This document shows, piece by piece, positions 1 to 8,833 of a stretch of 64,000 nt of DNA (positions are counted from its first letter, which is position 1; every line of letters starts with the position of its first letter). The notes under the pieces were generated by a model. The model searched no databases and had not been told where the DNA came from. It saw only the letters and a list, made by a program, of their open reading frames with translations. This DNA comes from Clostridiales bacterium UBA4039 (lineage in GTDB: Bacteria; Bacillota; Clostridia; Lachnospirales; Vallitaleaceae), in contig DGAD01000053.1 in assembly GCA_002382805.1 (NCBI GenBank), positions 33,710 through 97,709 of the forward strand, read 5' to 3'. The translations under genes were made by a program, and so were the position numbers.

Positions 1-2489
1 ATTTGCATATATGGGTCAACATTACCTTTATGTACTTCTCCATTCATTTTGAACTCTCGGTTTGTTGCTTCTTCTTTGGCTTTTCCCGAGTACTTAAGAT
101 GAATTTTCTTTCCTAGATAATTAATCTTAAATGATAGTTTATCAAAATATTGATAGCGGCTTGGCTGAATTTTTAGCCCACCTAAGGTTGGCTCGAATCC
201 ATATACAAAGCGCACCAATAATTTGAAAAGTACGTTCGAACTTCCTGTTTGCCAATCTTGCATTGATTCTCCATCAATATGGAACTCCTCATTATCTCCA
301 TAGGAGTTTGGAACGACAAATGGAGACACTGAAACTGTATCATGTGTAAACGGAAGCAGCTTTTCAAGCTGATCCCAAGCTTGCTTTCCTTCTCCAATCG
401 CAAACAAACTCATCGCACCAAACATACTCGCGTGAATATAGGTTGCGCCATTTTCCGCAGTTCCTTTTGGAAGATTTGGTATTCGTCCAACACCTTTAAC
501 GCCTTTTTCAAAATACGGTTCAAATGTTTTATAGCCATATTTTGAGTCTAAACGTTCATACGCTTTTAAAATATATTCTCGATGCTTTGGATAATTCGCA
601 TCAATTTTCATGAACTCTGAAAGAATCCAAAACGCCTGACTTGTCAAACCATCACGCGCCACTCCATCAGGATCATTGCGACTACCTACTAGATATGATT
701 TTTGGTCGCCCCAACCATGGATAATGTGGTCGCCATCGATTGCATGCGCAAGCAATCCTTCAATAATTTCTTCTTTTGCCTTCTGATAGCCTTCTTCTCG
801 TTCGTTCAAAATCTCATACAAATGGCTATATTCTGGTTTATCCTTAAGATATCCCATTATTTCCAGCATTTCACAGAGATTTTGATACACTTGTAACGTT
901 GCCATAACAGAGACGCCTGTTCCATACTCTTTGTTCGGGTCTTGGCTTCTTCCCAGTCCATCAAGCGCATCATTCCAGTCGCCATATAGAGCTAAGACAC
1001 ATTTTGTATGTTCATGGTCACGATTTTCAAGAAGATACTCCATAATACGCACCAAGTGCATAAGTACAGATTCTTTGACATCGTTCTTTTTAGCTATGTG
1101 CTTATGTACATCAACAAAATCATAGTACCCACATTGCTCGTTTAAGAGCGACCAATCATTAGTAAATCTCAGATAGGTCATAATCGTTGAAATAACCCAT
1201 ACACCTTGGTCAATAAATGGACGTAAATCCATTGCCGGCAAACTGTTCTCATGCTCCGGCAAAGAATATTGACGGGGAAGCTGTCCTGTTAGACTTGTAA
1301 AATCAAGTGCTTCCAACATTTTATTTTTTGCTTTTTCCGGCTCATAGTATAGATACCCTTCAAGCGCCTGGAAAATATCACGAATTCCAATCAAAGAAAA
1401 ATGTGATAATTGTATATACCCTTTAATCTCAGAACAAAATGTTACTTGTTCTTTTAAATGATGTAAAAAGCCATTCATAATTGCCGAATTAATATCTCTA
1501 CCACCATCAACTTGTGCTAAGAACTGCTCTTTTACTTCTGATGGTTTTTCTTGCACTTGAGTGTGTGTCAATGCAGCAAACTCTTCATCTGTTCGCGCAT
1601 AACGCATCTCCACATGATATTCAATCGTATCCTCAAGACGGTATGTTATAAAATCTCCACAAATTCCTGTTTCAGTAAATGACGTTGCATGAACATTATC
1701 TGCCAACGCTTCCTCTTGAAACACTTTCGCCGTATGCAAGGAAGATCTCGCCCCGCCAACGTACTGATAACGCGATGTCGTATGACTTGCACTTAATACC
1801 TTTTCAGGTTTATCTACATCGGTATAAATAACTCCATAGTTCGTTGCCATTGAATCCCGATCACGCTCTTCATATGTCTCAATATTAAAATAACCTAATT
1901 GTTGATCTTCATGATAACGTACTTGTCTAAACCATCGGTCTGTTGAATTTTCAACCAATGCATTTTTCAAAAAAGGATTGAAGTAAGCACTCGAAAAAAC
2001 AGTCAACGGCTGTCCCGTTTTGTTCATCAATATCAACTTATAATAAATTTTTCGACCTTTAACATAAGTAATTAATGCCGTTGTCAGCTTATCCGTATCT
2101 GTAATATAATATGTCTTATCTTTACTAAATACGGTAAAGCGAACAAGCTCTTGAGGCTCTTGTTGCATAATGGGAACTGACAAACAAGAGAACTTGTGGT
2201 TTTCACCTTGTATGCCTGCAAAAAAAGCAATTTTTGGTTCTGCACCTTCACTTGCACGTAAAAAAGGAGAAAATAACCCTTCATTACAATGGATATAGCC
2301 AGATCCATAGGTCCAATAGTTAAATCCGTCCGCTCCATATGGATATCTTGTATCACCTGTATCTGTTGGCAACATCATTATATCTCTATCAATAAAATAC
2401 CCCCCCGGAATCTTACCTTCACAAAGCACACTGTCGCCTGACATAATTTCATGATACATACGTAAATACTTTTCTACATTTTTTTTCAT
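1..2489 (-). CDS. GH94-family glycoside phosphorylase (3' end cut by window edge)
   Basis: Predicted inverting phosphorylase that cleaves a beta-linked di- or oligosaccharide with phosphate to give a sugar 1-phosphate. The frame is open from an ATG at 2489 to the window edge (829 codons, no stop); the last residues read VDPYMQ. A GDWNDALDG motif near 970-1010 carries the Asp that is the general acid in cellobiose and chitobiose phosphorylases, and a GTAENGATYIHAS segment near 470-520 matches the conserved phosphate-site region of GH94. There is no signal peptide, so it should act in the cytoplasm. The start lies 6 bp after the stop of the GH3 gene, with GGTGA as ribosome binding site, so it is the promoter-distal gene of the operon seen here. 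Family assignment is firm. The substrate (cellobiose, chitobiose, beta-1,2-glucan or other) cannot be read from sequence; the NagZ-like neighbour makes a GlcNAc-containing substrate possible. Confidence 0.85.
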   Translation of the reverse strand, partial: MKKNVEKYLRMYHEIMSGDSVLCEGKIPGGYFIDRDIMMLPTDTGDTRYPYGADGFNYWTYGSGYIHCNEGLFSPFLRASEGAEPKIAFFAGIQGENHKFSCLSVPIMQQEPQELVRFTVFSKDKTYYITDTDKLTTALITYVKGRKIYYKLILMNKTGQPLTVFSSAYFNPFLKNALVENSTDRWFRQVRYHEDQQLGYFNIETYEERDRDSMATNYGVIYTDVDKPEKVLSASHTTSRYQYVGGARSSLHTAKVFQEEALADNVHATSFTETGICGDFITYRLEDTIEYHVEMRYARTDEEFAALTHTQVQEKPSEVKEQFLAQVDGGRDINSAIMNGFLHHLKEQVTFCSEIKGYIQLSHFSLIGIRDIFQALEGYLYYEPEKAKNKMLEALDFTSLTGQLPRQYSLPEHENSLPAMDLRPFIDQGVWVISTIMTYLRFTNDWSLLNEQCGYYDFVDVHKHIAKKNDVKESVLMHLVRIMEYLLENRDHEHTKCVLALYGDWNDALDGLGRSQDPNKEYGTGVSVMATLQVYQNLCEMLEIMGYLKDKPEYSHLYEILNEREEGYQKAKEEIIEGLLAHAIDGDHIIHGWGDQKSYLVGSRNDPDGVARDGLTSQAFWILSEFMKIDANYPKHREYILKAYERLDSKYGYKTFEPYFEKGVKGVGRIPNLPKGTAENGATYIHASMFGAMSLFAIGEGKQAWDQLEKLLPFTHDTVSVSPFVVPNSYGDNEEFHIDGESMQDWQTGSSNVLFKLLVRFVYGFEPTLGGLKIQPSRYQYFDKLSFKINYLGKKIHLKYSGKAKEEATNREFKMNGEVHKGNVDPYMQ

Positions 2490-2495
2490 TATGGA

Positions 2496-4073
2496 TCACC
2501 TACCTTTAAACACTTTTTCAAATACAGCTTCAAACGTGCTCTCGATAATGCCCCCTGTCTTAATGACAATATCCGCATACTCACTTAGATGTTCTGCATC
2601 CATCGGACTTCTTGAAGCAATTGCAATAATAGGTTTATTTGGACAATATTTACGGATTTCTTTTAAAACCTCTAGCTGACGGGTAAAACGATATGCATTA
2701 ACTGTACTAAATACAATAACATCTGAGATAATTCCCACATCTGCTAAACTAATGATCTCTTCATCCGTTGGATTCCAAGGCATAATTGCCTCTTTGATTT
2801 CTTGATGTCCTGTGACTCTATTTAATATGTCTTTTAGTGATATATCATACAGATTCGTGGCATCACTCATTACAAGTCGTGCCGGATTCCCAAAAACAAT
2901 CCCCACTTTTTTTCCTTGGATATCTACAGGAAGCTCCTCCTGTGTTCCTTTGTAAAGAATAATACCTTTTTGCGCAATATCTTTTGATAATTTTTTCCCT
3001 TGTGCCGCATCAATTTCTTTGATCTTATGCTCCGGCTTTGCTTGTTCACGGGTTAAGGCTTCTTTTGCCTTTAATATACGATATACCGAATCATTGATTC
3101 GTTCTTCACTAATCTCGCCATTTTCAACACATGTATACACATAATCAACAAACCAATCACATGCACATGTGGATATAATAAGGTCTGAACCTGCATTAAT
3201 GGCTAATTTGATAGATTCTTTTTCTCCATATTCATTAAGAATCGCTTTCATCACTAAATCATCGGTCACCACTAATCCTTTGAAACCAAGTTGTTCTCGT
3301 AGATAGCCTACAACCTTAGGTGATAACGACGCAGGTAGTTCTGGATCCATAGCTTCAAAAATCCCATGGTGTGTCATAATACAACTCAAACCATTTTCAA
3401 TCGCTTGTTTAAACGGTAAAATTTCAACCGTCTCCAAGCGCTGCATTGGCTCCGGGTTTCTATCTACCTGAAAATGTGTATCAACTTCTGTAATACGCAT
3501 TCCTGGGAAATGTTTTCCACAGGCAAATATCGCTTCTTCTTGCATTCCTTCTATATAAGCTGTTCCCATATCCGCAACCACTTGTGGCTCTGTTGAATAT
3601 CTGCGGTTATCGACAATGCTCACACCATTTTTCGCATCATAATCTACATCTAAAACCGGTGCATAGCATAGATTAATTCCGGCGTAGCGTAATTCTCTCG
3701 CAACATAACGTCCTTGTTGATATGCCAAGGTTTTATCATTAGCAAAACCTAACGTCATATTACCTGGAAAAATTGTTGTTTCGTTAAAGATTGCTGTAAG
3801 TTGTCCTCCTTCTTGGTCAATGGTTAGCCAAAACGGAATTTGATGTTTGCTCTCAGTAACATGGCTGTTGATTTCTTCAGTCATTTTCTTTAACTGACTT
3901 AGACTCTTGACATTGTTGCCAGAAAAAAAAATGAATCCGCCCAATTGGTCCTTACGATTCATTTCAACAAATTTTTCCGGCATCTTGTCATATCCTTGAT
4001 AGTATTGAAGAAACATCTGAGCAATTTTTTCTTTCAATGTCATTTTTTCAAATACTTGATCTGCAATAAACAT
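2496..4073 (-). CDS. GH3 NagZ-like beta-N-acetylglucosaminidase or phosphorylase
   Basis: 525-residue cytoplasmic GH3 enzyme with the TIM-barrel domain (about 1-350) and the C-terminal alpha/beta domain. The NagZ-subgroup signature is present: KHFPG at 187-191 followed by the Asp-x-His dyad D198/H200 that acts as acid/base in this subgroup, and VVTDDL at 268-273 with the nucleophile Asp. The usual GHGDT loop of NagZ is replaced by GMRIT, which is unusual. Some two-domain NagZ-type GH3 enzymes (for example Nag3 of Cellulomonas fimi) are retaining phosphorylases, and the position between a GH94 phosphorylase and a phosphohexomutase would suit that activity; this is inference. The start at 4073 has AGGAGG just upstream and lies 9 bp from the stop of the mutase gene. 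A beta-glucosidase or peptidoglycan-recycling role is the alternative. Confidence 0.8.
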   Translation of the reverse strand: MFIADQVFEKMTLKEKIAQMFLQYYQGYDKMPEKFVEMNRKDQLGGFIFFSGNNVKSLSQLKKMTEEINSHVTESKHQIPFWLTIDQEGGQLTAIFNETTIFPGNMTLGFANDKTLAYQQGRYVARELRYAGINLCYAPVLDVDYDAKNGVSIVDNRRYSTEPQVVADMGTAYIEGMQEEAIFACGKHFPGMRITEVDTHFQVDRNPEPMQRLETVEILPFKQAIENGLSCIMTHHGIFEAMDPELPASLSPKVVGYLREQLGFKGLVVTDDLVMKAILNEYGEKESIKLAINAGSDLIISTCACDWFVDYVYTCVENGEISEERINDSVYRILKAKEALTREQAKPEHKIKEIDAAQGKKLSKDIAQKGIILYKGTQEELPVDIQGKKVGIVFGNPARLVMSDATNLYDISLKDILNRVTGHQEIKEAIMPWNPTDEEIISLADVGIISDVIVFSTVNAYRFTRQLEVLKEIRKYCPNKPIIAIASRSPMDAEHLSEYADIVIKTGGIIESTFEAVFEKVFKGR

Positions 4074-4082
4074 ATATGCCTC

Positions 4083-5495
4083 CTATATCTCCAAAAACTC
4101 CTTCATTTTTTGTATGTATGTATTTGCTATGTCTGCACTTGAATCTTCTGCAAAGATTCGAAGCAACGGCTCTGTTCCTGAGAATCTGGCAATAATCCAG
4201 CCACCATCTTCAAAGTATACTTTAACACCATCATCATAGCTAATATGATCAATCACTTTCCCAAAGTCAGGCACGCTTTTTTCTTCATATAATAAGTTTA
4301 GCAAGCGCTCTTTTTCCTTTGGATGAAACTCTAGATTAGCCTCTGTCATCTCAAAAGATCCATAAGTATCTTCAATAACTTTAAGCATTTCGCCTAGACG
4401 TTTTCCTGTCACAGAAATCATCTCTACAAGTAAACCTGCAGCAAAAATTCCATCTTTTCCATTGACATGCCCTTTTAGAGTTAAACCACCACTACTTTCT
4501 CCACCAATGATAGCATCAGTTTCTTGCATTTTAGCAGAGACATATTTAAATCCTACTGGAACTTCATAACATTCTTGTCCATGTTTTTTGGCAATGGCAT
4601 CCAGTAGATGCGTCGTTGCGATATTACGTACGACGCCACCTTCCCAATGTTTATACTCAAGAAGGTAATTATAGAGTAAGGCCATAATCTTATTAGGATG
4701 AATAAACTCTCCCGTTTCGTCAATAATACCTAAACGGTCTGCATCTCCATCGGTTCCAATACCAAGGTCATATTTTTTTTCAACTACAAAATCACTTAAT
4801 CGCGTTAATGTTTGAGCACTTGGTGATGGCAATCGTCCACCAAACATAGTGTCATGTCGGTCATGAATGACATCTACATCACAACGTGCGGACATTAAAA
4901 TGGTCTGTAATGATGTTTTTGACACACCAAACATTGGATCAAGAAGAATCTTCAAATGTTTGTTACGAATCGCTTCAACATTAAGCATACTAAGAATCGT
5001 ATCTATATAATCATTAAACGGACTGATTAATTGTATTTTTCCTTCACTAAGCCCCTCTTCATAGATGAGCGTTTTTACCTCTTCTTTATTAATATTGTTA
5101 GCTTTCATTTCGATACGGTCTGTAACCGTTACATCTGAGTCACGTCCTTCACGAACAAAGACTTTTATCCCATTATATTCTGCTGGGTTATGACTCGCTG
5201 TTACCGCCATTCCGTATGCACATTCATATTTTTCAACGGCATACATAATAATTGGGGTTGGCGCCTCTGTATCAACTAACCATACACGAATATCGTTTCC
5301 TGCAAAGACTTCACTAAGCCAATGCGCTGCTCGTCTTGATAAAAACCGTCGATCATAGCCGATAACGATACCCGGTGCTGCCACCTCTTCATCTTTCATC
5401 ATCTCTACAACAGCTTGTGCAATGCGAATAACATTTTCACGTGTGAACTCATCACCTATGATGGCTCTCCAGCCACCTGTTCCAAATTTAATCAT
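4083..5495 (-). CDS. alpha-D-phosphohexomutase (phosphoglucomutase/phosphomannomutase type)
   Basis: 470-residue mutase interconverting hexose 1-phosphate and 6-phosphate. All four family motifs are visible: TASHNP with the phosphoserine at S101, the metal loop GTDGDADRLG near 245, the sugar-binding loop GGESSGG near 335, and the phosphate-binding RFSGTEP near 445. The N-terminal FGTGGWR is typical of the PMM/PGM branch rather than GlmM. Its place in an operon with a GH94 phosphorylase and a GH3 enzyme suggests that it converts their sugar 1-phosphate product for glycolysis or amino-sugar catabolism. The gene follows the permease gene by 8 bp. Whether the preferred substrate is glucose, mannose or GlcNAc phosphate is not decided by sequence. 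Confidence 0.85.
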   Translation of the reverse strand: MIKFGTGGWRAIIGDEFTRENVIRIAQAVVEMMKDEEVAAPGIVIGYDRRFLSRRAAHWLSEVFAGNDIRVWLVDTEAPTPIIMYAVEKYECAYGMAVTASHNPAEYNGIKVFVREGRDSDVTVTDRIEMKANNINKEEVKTLIYEEGLSEGKIQLISPFNDYIDTILSMLNVEAIRNKHLKILLDPMFGVSKTSLQTILMSARCDVDVIHDRHDTMFGGRLPSPSAQTLTRLSDFVVEKKYDLGIGTDGDADRLGIIDETGEFIHPNKIMALLYNYLLEYKHWEGGVVRNIATTHLLDAIAKKHGQECYEVPVGFKYVSAKMQETDAIIGGESSGGLTLKGHVNGKDGIFAAGLLVEMISVTGKRLGEMLKVIEDTYGSFEMTEANLEFHPKEKERLLNLLYEEKSVPDFGKVIDHISYDDGVKVYFEDGGWIIARFSGTEPLLRIFAEDSSADIANTYIQKMKEFLEI

Positions 5496-5503
5496 GTTCT
5501 CAC

Positions 5504-6328
5504 CTAGCCTTTCACTGCTCCGGAGGTCATACCTTCGATAATAAATTGTTGTGCAAAGATATATACAGTTACAATTGGAACAACGATAATTGCAATAACC
5601 GCTGCCATTAACCCGTAATCCGTTCCATATTGTGAACTAATGTCCGTAAGCAATACGTTAATCGGCATTTTGTCACGTGTACGAAGAATAATAAGTGCCG
5701 AGAACAAATCATTGTATGACCATAAGAAAACGAATATTCCTACAGCTGCTAATGATGGTTTTGTAATCGGTAGTACTATTTTTTTGAAAACCTGATATGC
5801 TGAACATCCTTCTATAAATGCTGCTTCTTCCATCTCAATCGGAATCGTTGTCATATATGCTGCCAACGTTGAAATTGTAAAGGCTAAGTTTCCAGCAATC
5901 TGTGGAAGGATAAGCCCCAAATAGTTATTAAACAAATTCATTTTCAACAAAATTCCAAATACAGGTACGATTGTTGCAAAGATAGGAATCATCAGTGATG
6001 ATATAACCAACCCTTGTATAACCATCTTGCTTTTAAATCGAAAACGTGCCAATGTATATGCTGCTAAAGATCCAAACAGTAATACAAAAAACACAACCGT
6101 TACAGAAATAATAAGGGAGTTTGCATACCCTTGAAGTATATTGTTTTCAAGTGCTGTTTGATAGTTCTCTAAAAAAAAGCGTTGGGGAAGCGAAAATGAA
6201 TTCATAACAATCTCTTGTGTATCTTTGAATGAGTTGATTATAACCCAAACGAGTGGATAGATTGTTGTCAACGCCCAAAAAGCTAGAACGATATACATAA
6301 TTTTTGACAAAATTCTACTTTTCTTCAT
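5504..6328 (-). CDS. CUT1 sugar ABC transporter permease (MalG type)
   Basis: 274-residue inner-membrane permease with six predicted membrane helices. The EAA loop that contacts the ATPase reads EEAAFIEGCSAYQVFKKIVLP (about 170-190), and the C-terminal GMTSGAVKG ending is typical of MalG-like subunits. It pairs with the permease at 6346-7215 and the binding protein at 7304-8662. No ATPase gene is present, as is common for CUT1 systems in Clostridia that share one MsmX-like ATPase. The substrate is presumably the glycoside handled by the GH94 and GH3 enzymes encoded downstream. Confidence 0.9.
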   Translation of the reverse strand: MKKSRILSKIMYIVLAFWALTTIYPLVWVIINSFKDTQEIVMNSFSLPQRFFLENYQTALENNILQGYANSLIISVTVVFFVLLFGSLAAYTLARFRFKSKMVIQGLVISSLMIPIFATIVPVFGILLKMNLFNNYLGLILPQIAGNLAFTISTLAAYMTTIPIEMEEAAFIEGCSAYQVFKKIVLPITKPSLAAVGIFVFLWSYNDLFSALIILRTRDKMPINVLLTDISSQYGTDYGLMAAVIAIIVVPIVTVYIFAQQFIIEGMTSGAVKG

Positions 6329-6345
6329 GTTAATCCTCTTTTCTC

Positions 6346-7215
6346 TTAATACGTAAATTCTTCCTGTCTAAATATTCGATTCACTATGAATGAAACACCT
6401 AGTCCGATGACAACGATAACAACTGAAATGGAAGCGCCATAGCCAAAGGCTTCATCAATGAATGTCTTTTGATACATATATAATCCCAGAACCTGCGATG
6501 AGTTCATTGGGCCCCCATTGGTAATGACAAGAACAAGGTCAAATACTTTTAAGGTTCCTGTAATTGCCAATACAAGACATGTAATCAGAACATTTCGAAT
6601 CAGTGGAATAGTGATATAAATCAATTTTTTAAACCCTGTCACTCCATCTAGCATGGCTGATTCATATAATGACTTTGGAATTTGCTTAATCGCTGTTAGC
6701 ATAAGGACAAAATAGAAACCGACATACTGCCAAACGGTCGGGACGGCAATGATTTCCAGAGCTGTTTCAACTGTTTTCCACACTTTGGGGTCTCCGCCAA
6801 GGTTAACAATTATATTATTTAACAGACCACCATCATATGCGTAAAACAAGTTGAACATCATACCGATAGCTGTTGCAGAAATAACGATCGGGAAAAAGAA
6901 AACAGTTTGAAAGAAACGATCTCCTTTTGAAATACCATTAACCAGTACTGCTAATATAAGGGCTATACCAAGTTCAAAAATAATGATATATGCCATTAAG
7001 ATAAATGTATTTTTGACTGCCACGTGCATAGTTTTGTCGTTCAGCATTCGTGTATAGTTGTCAATACCAATAAATGTTGAATTATAGTACCCATCCGATG
7101 CATAAAAGCTTTTTATGATATTCATGAAAAATGGATAAAATAAGAACACTGTCATAAAAAGCAACGCCGGAAACAAAAAAAGAAAAATTGTTTTTTTATT
7201 TTCATATAGCTTCAT
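6346..7215 (-). CDS. CUT1 sugar ABC transporter permease (MalF type)
   Basis: 289-residue permease with six predicted membrane helices. The first helix begins at residue 9 and the EAA-like loop reads ESAMLDGVTGFKKLIYITIP (about 195-215). It forms the heterodimeric channel with the MalG-type subunit encoded 17 bp downstream. The gene is separated from the binding-protein gene by 88 bp holding a stem-loop (7261-7296), which probably keeps permease expression below that of the binding protein. Substrate specificity is not predictable from this subunit. Confidence 0.9.
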   Translation of the reverse strand: MKLYENKKTIFLFLFPALLFMTVFLFYPFFMNIIKSFYASDGYYNSTFIGIDNYTRMLNDKTMHVAVKNTFILMAYIIIFELGIALILAVLVNGISKGDRFFQTVFFFPIVISATAIGMMFNLFYAYDGGLLNNIIVNLGGDPKVWKTVETALEIIAVPTVWQYVGFYFVLMLTAIKQIPKSLYESAMLDGVTGFKKLIYITIPLIRNVLITCLVLAITGTLKVFDLVLVITNGGPMNSSQVLGLYMYQKTFIDEAFGYGASISVVIVVIGLGVSFIVNRIFRQEEFTY

Positions 7216-7260
7216 TTTATTACCTCTTTTTATAGTTTATTGCGTTATTTGGGTATAAAT

Positions 7261-7296
7261 ATAGCAGCACGGCGATAGATATCGATATGCTGCTAT
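7261..7296 (-). promoter_or_regulatory. intercistronic stem-loop between binding protein and permease genes
   Basis: ATAGCAGCA at 7261-7269 is complementary to TGCTGCTAT at 7288-7296, with a further possible CGAT/ATCG stem inside. On the transcribed strand it is not followed by a strong U tract, so it is better read as an mRNA-stabilising or partially terminating hairpin that favours the upstream binding-protein message. Such hairpins are common after the binding-protein gene in sugar ABC operons. Confidence 0.55.
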
Positions 7297-7303
7297 AGTT
7301 TTT

Positions 7304-8662
7304 TTAACGATTCTGAATATTTTTAACTTCTGCTAAAACTTCTTCTGCTGTTCTTTCACCAAATGCGATGAATGGAACACCTTCTTTAACAATATAGTTA
7401 AATGCTTCTGGTTTTAGACGAGAGTCGATTGGCATTGTAAGACCACTAGCTGCTGCTGCAATCTTATGTCCATCTAATGCAACTTGTGAAAGACCTTCAA
7501 CTGTTACAGCCGCACTTGGTGTTCCACCATTTGCTGTTGCAATCGCTTTAATTGCATCTGCTGATGTTAAATAGTTGATTAAGTCAATAACAACTTGTTG
7601 CTTCGCTTCGTCTTCATATGATCTTCTTGAGATATAGTATCCACTTGAATATCCAGCAACGATAGATGAAGGATCTTTTGCTCCACCTGGCGCTGTAGGC
7701 ATTGGAATAACTGTCATTTTCTCTTGAAGTGCTTCATCACATCCACCGATGAACCAAGAACCTTCTAAGATCATAGCTGCTTTTTCTTGACGGAAAAGGT
7801 TTTGTGCTGCTTCGATTTCCATTGAAATCGCATCAGGACTGAACGCTTTCATGTCATAGAAGTCTTTAATAAGTGTTAATCCATCAACCCATGATTGAGG
7901 AACGTCGCCGTCTAACATGTTTTGGTGCTCAGTAACACCTGCTTGTGCAAGAATGAAGTGCTCAATCATGTAATGTGATTGTGCTACAGGACCTGCAAAT
8001 GGAGTTATTCCATTTTCGTTGAATACTTCAATCGCTTTAACCATGTTTTCCCAAGTTGTTGGGTATTCAAGGCCATATTCATCAAAAAGTCCTTTGTTGA
8101 TAAATAATCCTTCATAGAAACCAGTTAATGGTAACGCATATACTTCACCATCAAATTCTCTAACTGAATCCAGGATACCTTCTGAAATAGCTGTTCCAAC
8201 TTCTGGGAATGTTTCACGAACTTCTGACAAAGGTACTACGCTATCACTTTCAATAATTCCTTTTACGTCAGCTCCTGTGTAGAAGAATGTAACGTCTGCT
8301 TCGTTTCCTGTTGAGAAGTCAGTTTTTACAGCTGTTCTATACTCATCTCCGACAGATGTCATTGATTCGTTAATAATTGTTACATGTGGATTTGCTGCCA
8401 TAAAATCTTTGATTTGTTGTTCGAATGTTTCTGTTGATGGGTCTGTACCACCAAACATTGTTACAACTCGAAGTTCTACGTCTTGTGCTACTTCTTCTGT
8501 TTCGCCTGCGTCTTCAGTTTCATCTGCCGCGCCTGCATCGTCTGTTGTTGCTTCACTTGAGCTACCTGCGTCTGTGCTAGTGTCCGTTTCTTTTGGACCA
8601 CATCCTACAAACAAAGATGCCATAAGTGCTACCATAAGTACTAGTGATAAAAGTTTTTTCAT
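7304..8662 (-). CDS. CUT1 sugar-binding lipoprotein
   Basis: 452-residue extracellular solute-binding protein of the MalE-like family. It starts with a lipoprotein signal peptide (MKKLLS..., lipobox LFVGC, modified Cys at residue 21). A low-complexity Ser/Thr/Asp/Glu-rich linker (about 25-62) tethers the binding domain to the membrane. The gene is first in the transporter operon and lies 172 bp downstream of the response-regulator gene, with a promoter region carrying phased TCTTGT repeats. It delivers a sugar to the permeases encoded at 5504-7215. The ligand is unknown; the downstream enzymes suggest a beta-linked glycoside. Confidence 0.9.
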   Translation of the reverse strand: MKKLLSLVLMVALMASLFVGCGPKETDTSTDAGSSSEATTDDAGAADETEDAGETEEVAQDVELRVVTMFGGTDPSTETFEQQIKDFMAANPHVTIINESMTSVGDEYRTAVKTDFSTGNEADVTFFYTGADVKGIIESDSVVPLSEVRETFPEVGTAISEGILDSVREFDGEVYALPLTGFYEGLFINKGLFDEYGLEYPTTWENMVKAIEVFNENGITPFAGPVAQSHYMIEHFILAQAGVTEHQNMLDGDVPQSWVDGLTLIKDFYDMKAFSPDAISMEIEAAQNLFRQEKAAMILEGSWFIGGCDEALQEKMTVIPMPTAPGGAKDPSSIVAGYSSGYYISRRSYEDEAKQQVVIDLINYLTSADAIKAIATANGGTPSAAVTVEGLSQVALDGHKIAAAASGLTMPIDSRLKPEAFNYIVKEGVPFIAFGERTAEEVLAEVKNIQNR

Positions 8663-8750
8663 TGTGTTCCTCCCTTTACAGATATAATATTTTGTAACAT
8701 TTACTGTACCTATATATTAACACTTCATTTGGTAATATTTAAGAAGTCAA

Positions 8751-8796
8751 TCTTGTTGTTTCTTGTCTATTCTTGTACAATTGCACAATTTTGTCC
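8751..8796 (-). promoter_or_regulatory. 10-bp phased TCTTGT repeats, candidate YesN-type operator
   Basis: The hexamer TCTTGT (ACAAGA on the transcribed strand) occurs at 8751, 8761 and 8771, exactly 10 bp apart, and the next two decamers start with TTG at 8781 and 8791. The last repeat overlaps an imperfect palindrome, TTGTACAATTGCACAA, at 8773-8788. A TTGACT -35-like hexamer (8745-8750 on the minus strand) abuts the array, with no well-spaced -10 behind it, as expected for an activator-dependent promoter. Repeats in phase on one helix face suit the two helix-turn-helix units of an AraC-type protein, and the YesN-like regulator is encoded immediately upstream. The regulator assignment is inference. 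Confidence 0.55.
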
Positions 8797-8833
8797 AATC
8801 GATACCCATTTTATTGTCTTATTCTTATATTAC

